Source: Gammaproteobacteria bacterium
GTDB lineage: Bacteria; Pseudomonadota; Gammaproteobacteria; Pseudomonadales; Pseudomonadaceae
Length of the DNA stretch: 10,081 nt
Assembly: GCA_012513235.1 (NCBI GenBank)
Contig: JAAZCO010000270.1
Location: 1 to 10,081, forward strand
Direction of reading: 5' to 3'
Translations under genes and position numbers: made by a program
Shown here: positions 6,059-10,081 of the stretch, one piece after another
How the letters are laid out: each line of letters starts with the position of its first letter
How positions within the stretch are numbered: position 1 is the stretch's first letter
The notes under the pieces: model-generated
Told to the model about the DNA's origin: nothing
What the model saw: only the letters and a program-made list of their open reading frames with translations
Database searches by the model: none

Positions 6059-6736
6059 TTAACGACAGACTTCAGTGAACAAGTAACCCTGCCCCCGCAC
6101 GGTTTCTATAGGCTTAAAACCCGAGCCTCCTTCCAGCTTGCGACGTAAACGCCCCACTAACACCTCAATCACATTCGGGTCACGCTCTTCATCATCAGGG
6201 TAGAGTTGCTCAATCAAGCGCTCTTTCGATACCACTTGCTGATGGTGGCGCATTAAATACTCAAGGATACGGTACTCATATGCGGTTAACGGTAGCGCCT
6301 CATCATGTAAAATTGCTTGCTTGCGATTGATATCCAGCAGCAAAGGACCGGCACCAATAGTTGACTGCACAAAACCCGAGGAGCGACGCAGTAAAGCATG
6401 CAAACGCGCTTCAAGCTCTTCAAATTGAAACGGCTTCACCACATAGTCATCAGCGCCGGCGGCTAAGCCTTCAACTTTATTTTGCCAATTACCGCGCGCA
6501 GTTAAAATTAAAATCGGAAACTGCTTACCCAAAGTCCGCAGCTCTCGGATCAACTCCAAACCACCCATGCCAGGCAATCCCAGATCAATAATGGCTAAAT
6601 CATGATTGTATTCATTGACCCGGTACAAGGCTTCTTCAGCATCGGCCACCGCATCCACCACATGGCCATGCTCCCCCAGTCGTGTGTAAAGGTGGTGTCG
6701 TAACAACGCTTCATCTTCAACGACTAACAATTTCAT
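6059..6736 (-). CDS. phoP: response regulator PhoP
   Basis: A 225-residue OmpR/PhoB-type response regulator of standard length. The receiver domain at about 1-115 has the acidic pocket Glu7-Asp8, phospho-acceptor Asp51 (AIIDLGLPG), Thr79 and Lys101. The winged-helix DNA-binding domain spans about 125-222, with PLTAYEYRILEYLM, DPNVIEVLVGRLRRKL and the closing TVRGQGYLF. It agrees closely with P. aeruginosa PhoP as I remember it. Family knowledge: phospho-PhoP activates genes for magnesium limitation, outer-membrane change and cationic-peptide resistance. AAGGA 8 bases or so before ATG 6736 is a good ribosome site. A PhoP box upstream points to autoregulation. In P. aeruginosa the operon is oprH-phoP-phoQ; here no oprH is present and the preceding gene is flhB. 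Confidence 0.96.
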   Translation of the reverse strand: MKLLVVEDEALLRHHLYTRLGEHGHVVDAVADAEEALYRVNEYNHDLAIIDLGLPGMGGLELIRELRTLGKQFPILILTARGNWQNKVEGLAAGADDYVVKPFQFEELEARLHALLRRSSGFVQSTIGAGPLLLDINRKQAILHDEALPLTAYEYRILEYLMRHHQQVVSKERLIEQLYPDDEERDPNVIEVLVGRLRRKLEGGSGFKPIETVRGQGYLFTEVCR

Positions 6737-6835
6737 ACGGGGGTCCTTAACATAATAAAACAGGTGATATCAATGCATAACACACTTAACACCCAATAGC
6801 TGCACGGCACACTCACAGCTCTTGATGCGCTGCCT

Positions 6836-6870
6836 ATCATGCCAAAGCTGCTCTAAACATCAACTAAACT
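6836..6870 (-). promoter_or_regulatory. PhoP box and -10 of the phoPQ promoter
   Basis: The minus strand reads AGTTTA-GTTGA-TGTTTA (6870-6854), a near-perfect match to the PhoP box described in enteric bacteria, (T/G)GTTTA-N5-(T/G)GTTTA, with only the first base off. Exactly 12 bp downstream lies CATGAT (6841-6836), a 4/6 match to TATAAT that keeps the second A and final T. Twelve bp is the spacing known for directly PhoP-activated promoters. Transcription would start near 6829, giving a leader of about 90 bases before phoP. That this drives phoPQ is inference. Confidence 0.65.
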
Positions 6871-6895
6871 GCTGCACAGCACTATGCTGCTAGGG

Positions 6896-8032
6896 CTATT
6901 CATCCCGACGCAAATCAGCTGGAATTTCAGGGTCTTTGAGCATCGAAGGCTTCTTGGCTTTACCGGCATGGTACTGGCGCAACTGATAGACATAGGCCAA
7001 CACTTGCGCCACAGCCAAATACAGCCCAGCAGGAATTTCTTGGTCAATCTCAGTTGAGTAATACACCGCACGAGCTAAAGCCGGTGATTCCAAAATAATA
7101 ATCTGATGCTCGTTACCAATCTCTCGAATTTTCAACGCCGTATAATCTCCCCCTTTAGCTAATAACAAAGGAGCTTGGCCATTCTCAGCATCGTATTTTA
7201 ATGCCACAGCAAAGTGCGTTGGGTTGGTAATAATTACATCAGCCTCAGGCACCGAGCTCATCATGCGCCGCTCAGCCATTTCGCGCTGCAACTGACGAAT
7301 GCGCCCTTTAACCTCAGGCTTACCTTCACTATCTTTGTACTCATCACGCACTTCTTGCTTAGTCATTTTCAGCTTATTTTTACTCTCCCACAGCTGAAAA
7401 GGCACATCCACTGCCGCAATAATAATCAGCCCACAAGCCAGCCACAGCGCACTCCAACCGACAATTTGCATACTGTGCAAAATTGCCATTTCCAATGGTT
7501 CACTGGCAATAGCGATTAAATCTTTACGCGCCCGTGCCAGAACCACCAAGGCCACAGCTAAGACAATAAAAAACTTACCCAGCGCTTTCAGCAACTCCAC
7601 AATCGCCTTCATGGAGAACATTCGTTTTAAGCCGGCCAATGGATTCATACGGCTGAACTTAGGTGCGAGCGATTCCATAGAAAACAGCCAGCCACCCAGC
7701 GATACCGGCCCGATAATGGCAGCCATCAACAAGACAAAAAACAAAGGAATTAACGCATCACCGGCCATCTGCGCCGACTGCAACAGATTGATCGCCATAT
7801 AACGCTCATCGAGCAAAAACTCACGAGAAAACGAAAAGTTTTTTTCCATGACCTGCATTAGACGCTGCCCAAGCGCACCACCAAAGGTGAGCAAACCGCC
7901 GGTACCAGCCAAGACCACAGCTAAAGTATTGAGCTCACGAGAACGTGCAATCTCACCTTTTTTACGCGAGTCTTGTTTGCGTTTCTCCGTGGGGTCTTCA
8001 CTTTTTTCCGCACCGTTTTCATTTTCAGCCAT
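6896..8032 (-). CDS. flhB: flagellar export gate protein FlhB
   Basis: A 378-residue inner-membrane component of the flagellar type III export apparatus. It switches export from rod/hook to filament substrates. Seen: charged N-terminus SEDPTEKRKQDSRKKGEIAR (about 11-30), four membrane segments between about 32 and 210, the linker and cytoplasmic domain from about 215, and the autocleavage motif NPTH at residues 270-273 (Asn270-Pro271). The length is normal. AGGGGAA lies about 8 bases before ATG 8032, and the gene starts 11 bp after fliR. It appears to be the last gene of the fliO-P-Q-R-flhB run, because phoP follows after 159 bp. Only a short hairpin without a T tract (6877-6889) is found after it, so some readthrough towards phoPQ is possible. 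Confidence 0.97.
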   Translation of the reverse strand: MAENENGAEKSEDPTEKRKQDSRKKGEIARSRELNTLAVVLAGTGGLLTFGGALGQRLMQVMEKNFSFSREFLLDERYMAINLLQSAQMAGDALIPLFFVLLMAAIIGPVSLGGWLFSMESLAPKFSRMNPLAGLKRMFSMKAIVELLKALGKFFIVLAVALVVLARARKDLIAIASEPLEMAILHSMQIVGWSALWLACGLIIIAAVDVPFQLWESKNKLKMTKQEVRDEYKDSEGKPEVKGRIRQLQREMAERRMMSSVPEADVIITNPTHFAVALKYDAENGQAPLLLAKGGDYTALKIREIGNEHQIIILESPALARAVYYSTEIDQEIPAGLYLAVAQVLAYVYQLRQYHAGKAKKPSMLKDPEIPADLRRDE

Positions 8033-8043
8033 GCTAAGTTCCC

Positions 8044-8820
8044 CTATTGCGCCTGTACTAGACTGCGTAACATCAACAAAGCATCACTGGCGATAGTATG
8101 GTATTGCGCCAAAATATCCGCTGTGGAAATCCAGAAAATAATCAGTCCCATGACTAAGGTCAATGGAAAGCCAATAGTGAAAATATTCAATTGTGGGGCT
8201 GCACGCGTCATCACCCCAAAGGCAATATTAATCACCAAGAGTGCACTTACCGCAGGGAGCGATAATAATAAAGCGGCACCAATCACCCAGCTCAAACGTC
8301 CCGCCACTATAGCAAAGTGATCCACATTGAGCGTCTGCCCCACAGGCAAGGTGACAAAACTCTCAGCCAGCACATCAAACACCACCAAATGGCCGTTCAT
8401 CGCTAAAAACAATAAGCTGACTAGCATCAAAAGAAACTGTCCTAAAACCGGCACTGAAACCCCAGTAGCCGGATCCATCATTGACGCAAAACCCAAACCC
8501 ATTTGCATGGAAATCAGCTGCCCAGCAAAGACAAAAATATGGAAAAACAGCTGCAGAGAAAACCCCATCATCGCGCCAATTAAGATCTGCTCGGCAATCA
8601 GTAAGATACTTTGCAGGCTCAGCGCATCCACCTGCGGCATATCCGGCAGCACCGGTACCAGTAATAAGGTGATGGCTAATGCCATATATAAGCGCACACG
8701 CTGTGGCACCAACTGGGTACCAATAATTGGCATCACCATTAATACCGCAGCAATGCGAAACAGGGGCAATAAAAAACTGCTAATCCAGCCCGCAATTTGT
8801 GCGCTACTGAGCTCTAGCAT
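8044..8820 (-). CDS. fliR: flagellar export gate protein FliR
   Basis: A 258-residue hydrophobic protein that joins FliP and FliQ in the export gate at the centre of the flagellar basal body. Seen: several long hydrophobic helices, and family features FRIAAVLMVMPIIG near 22-35, GFSLQLFFHIFVFAGQLI near 86-103, GLGFASMMDPATG near 107-119 and LPAVSALLVINIAFG near 184-198, followed by TRAAPQLNIFTIGFP. Length is as expected. The gene starts 11 bp after fliQ. No clear Shine-Dalgarno sequence precedes ATG 8820, so translation may be coupled to fliQ (inference). An 11-bp gap also separates it from flhB. Confidence 0.96.
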   Translation of the reverse strand: MLELSSAQIAGWISSFLLPLFRIAAVLMVMPIIGTQLVPQRVRLYMALAITLLLVPVLPDMPQVDALSLQSILLIAEQILIGAMMGFSLQLFFHIFVFAGQLISMQMGLGFASMMDPATGVSVPVLGQFLLMLVSLLFLAMNGHLVVFDVLAESFVTLPVGQTLNVDHFAIVAGRLSWVIGAALLLSLPAVSALLVINIAFGVMTRAAPQLNIFTIGFPLTLVMGLIIFWISTADILAQYHTIASDALLMLRSLVQAQ

Positions 8821-8831
8821 GGCCGCTGCAA

Positions 8832-9101
8832 CTAACCAATCACAAAAGGAATGTTATGAATCAGGCGCGTGGTAAAATCCATCCAACGTTCAAACAACCA
8901 AGGCCCCAAGATAATTAACGTGGCGAAACTGACCATCAACCGGGGTAAAAAACTTAATGTTTGTTCGTTAATTTGCGTGGCAGCTTGAAACATAGCGACC
9001 AATAAACCCACCAACAAGCTGGGTACGATAATAGCCGCCACCACTAAAGCCGTAAGCGACAACGCTTCACGAAATAAATCCACCGCAACTTCTGGGGTCA
9101 T
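8832..9101 (-). CDS. fliQ: flagellar export gate protein FliQ
   Basis: An 89-residue protein of standard length, with two hydrophobic helices at about 15-40 and 50-72. Family features seen: TPEVAVDLFREAL at the start, PSLLVGLLVAMFQAATQINE in the middle and LSFLPRLMVSF before the second helix. Four FliQ copies surround FliP and FliR in known flagellar export gates. GGAGT about 9 bases before ATG 9101 is a good ribosome site. It lies 11 bp from fliP and 11 bp from fliR in the same operon. Confidence 0.97.
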   Translation of the reverse strand: MTPEVAVDLFREALSLTALVVAAIIVPSLLVGLLVAMFQAATQINEQTLSFLPRLMVSFATLIILGPWLFERWMDFTTRLIHNIPFVIG

Positions 9102-9112
9102 CCTGCTACTCC

Positions 9113-9874
9113 TTAGAGTGTGCCGAAACTGCTGGCTAAAGTACCGATAATCAACGCCCAGCCATCAATCAAAACAAAAAGCATGATTTTAAAGGGCAAA
9201 GAAATAATCAGCGGTGACAACATCATCATACCCATCGCCATTAAAATACTGGCCACCACCAGGTCAATAATCAAAAAGGGAATAAAAATCATAAAGCCAA
9301 TTTGAAACGCCGTTTTTAACTCTGAGGTGACAAAGGCTGGAATCAAAATAACCAAGGGCGTTTCTTCAGCAGAGAGAATATCCGTACGCTTCGAGAGACG
9401 TACAAACAGCTCCAAGTCAGACTCGCGTGTTTGCGCCAGCATAAAATTACGGATGGGCTGCTCTGCGGCATTCAGAGCTTGCTCAACGCTGATTTGCTCC
9501 TTTAAATAAGGCTGCAAAGCATCGTCATTAATGCGCTCAAAGACGGGCGCCATAATAAACAGCGTTAAGAAAATCGTCAGGCCCACCAAAATCTGATTGG
9601 AGGGTGTCTGCTGCAAACCTAGCGCTTGGCGCAAAATAGAAAACACAATAATGATGCGGGTAAAACAGGTCATCAGCATGACAAAAGCCGGGATAAAACC
9701 CAGCGCTGTCATAATCAATAAGATCTGCAGATTAACCGAATATTCTTGCTGGCCAGCGGCGTCGGTCGTCAGTTTAATCGCGGAAATGGCCAGCGGATCA
9801 TCTGCAGCAAACACGCCTGTTGCACAGACTAACAACCCCACAGCCATCATTAAACGCGCAATCAAAGCAATCAT
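9113..9874 (-). CDS. fliP: flagellar export gate protein FliP
   Basis: A 253-residue inner-membrane protein, the main ring subunit of the flagellar export gate. Seen: a cleavable signal peptide (hydrophobic residues about 4-21, then VFA before ADDP, probable cut after residue 23); LLIMTALGFIPAFVMLMTCF near 51-70; TRIIIVFSILRQALGLQQTP; a periplasmic stretch about 110-185; and the strongly conserved IGFMIFIPFLIIDLVVASIL and MGMMMLSPLIISLPFK near the C-terminus. Length is normal for the family. The start codon overlaps the fliO stop as ATGA, which suggests coupled translation, and fliQ follows after 11 bp. Confidence 0.97.
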   Translation of the reverse strand: MIALIARLMMAVGLLVCATGVFAADDPLAISAIKLTTDAAGQQEYSVNLQILLIMTALGFIPAFVMLMTCFTRIIIVFSILRQALGLQQTPSNQILVGLTIFLTLFIMAPVFERINDDALQPYLKEQISVEQALNAAEQPIRNFMLAQTRESDLELFVRLSKRTDILSAEETPLVILIPAFVTSELKTAFQIGFMIFIPFLIIDLVVASILMAMGMMMLSPLIISLPFKIMLFVLIDGWALIIGTLASSFGTL

Positions 9875-10081
9875 GACTTGTCCTTGCCTGAAGGGGCTAA
9901 AACACTGGCTAAGCGCTGGGCAAACGCTGAGGATACCGGCGACTGTGGCGCAGTCACCACAACCGGCTCTTGCAAGACATGCAAAGGCGTAATAGTGCCA
10001 GGGGTTAAACCCAGCAACACCTGCTCTTGCCCCACTTGCACCAACACCAAACGATCACGCGGACCCAAGGCTTGTGTCGCA
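9871..10081 (-). CDS. fliO: flagellar protein FliO, 3' part only
   Basis: The frame enters from the right edge and ends in TGA overlapping the fliP start. The visible 70 or so residues include ALGPRDRLVLVQVGQEQVLL, then GLTPGTITPLHVL, the conserved cytoplasmic segment of FliO (GPRxRLxLVxVGxxxLLLGVTPG type). A low-complexity tail with Val, Pro, Ser and Ala and the end APSGKDKS follows. The membrane helix and N-terminus lie outside the window. Family knowledge: FliO helps assemble the FliP ring and is not part of the final export gate. Position directly before fliP supports the call. Confidence 0.92.
   Translation of the reverse strand, partial: ATQALGPRDRLVLVQVGQEQVLLGLTPGTITPLHVLQEPVVVTAPQSPVSSAFAQRLASVLAPSGKDKS

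Noticed and set aside
6877..6889. Rho-independent terminator after flhB
   Set aside because: CAGCA-CTA-TGCTG is a short stem, and on the flhB strand it is followed by GCAGCAG and not by a T run.
8327..8875. Long plus-strand open frame opposite fliR, and similar frames opposite flhB, uppP and the MCP gene
   Set aside because: These are antisense shadows of well-supported genes, with no recognisable protein features and no ribosome sites.
1..10081. Mobile element, prophage, defence island, toxin-antitoxin pair or CRISPR
   Set aside because: All substantial frames belong to conserved core families, and no terminal repeats, integrase, transposase or spaced direct repeats are visible.

Overview
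This window looks like a chromosomal segment of a gammaproteobacterium in or near the Pseudomonadaceae. PsrA, PhoP, PhoQ and SprT all read as close relatives of their Pseudomonas aeruginosa counterparts, judged from remembered family sequences and not from a search. Base composition by eye is near 50% GC, lower than typical Pseudomonas, which would suit a lower-GC pseudomonad lineage; that placement is inference. There is no transposase, integrase, phage gene, CRISPR array, tRNA or rRNA that I can see, and codon use looks uniform throughout.

Layout from left to right. (1) Minus strand, 1-2014: the start of an L,D-transpeptidase gene runs off the left edge; it lies 24 bp behind the TetR-family regulator psrA, which has a good sigma70 promoter overlapped by a PsrA-type palindromic operator; behind that is uppP (undecaprenyl-diphosphatase). 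Two of these three genes serve the cell envelope. (2) 2015-2362: a gene-free divergent region rich in inverted repeats. (3) Plus strand, 2363-4650: a methyl-accepting chemotaxis protein with one Cache sensor domain, a palindrome-rich gap, then the zinc-metalloprotease-like gene sprT. (4) Minus strand, 4663-6736: phoP-phoQ, a two-component system four to seven bases apart, preceded by a well-formed PhoP box. (5) Minus strand, 6896-10081: the flagellar type III export gate operon fliO(partial)-fliP-fliQ-fliR-flhB, with overlapping or 11-bp junctions.

How the genes relate: FliO/P/Q/R and FlhB form the membrane core of the flagellar export apparatus, and the MCP feeds the chemotaxis pathway that controls the same flagellum. 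PhoPQ is expected to read divalent cations or envelope stress and, from the PhoP box, to control its own transcription. Its place directly after flhB, where flhA might be expected, is the most unusual arrangement here. I found no convincing evidence for a previously undescribed multi-gene system. The main leads are regulatory DNA: the psrA operator, the PhoP box, and the nested inverted repeats between uppP and the MCP gene.
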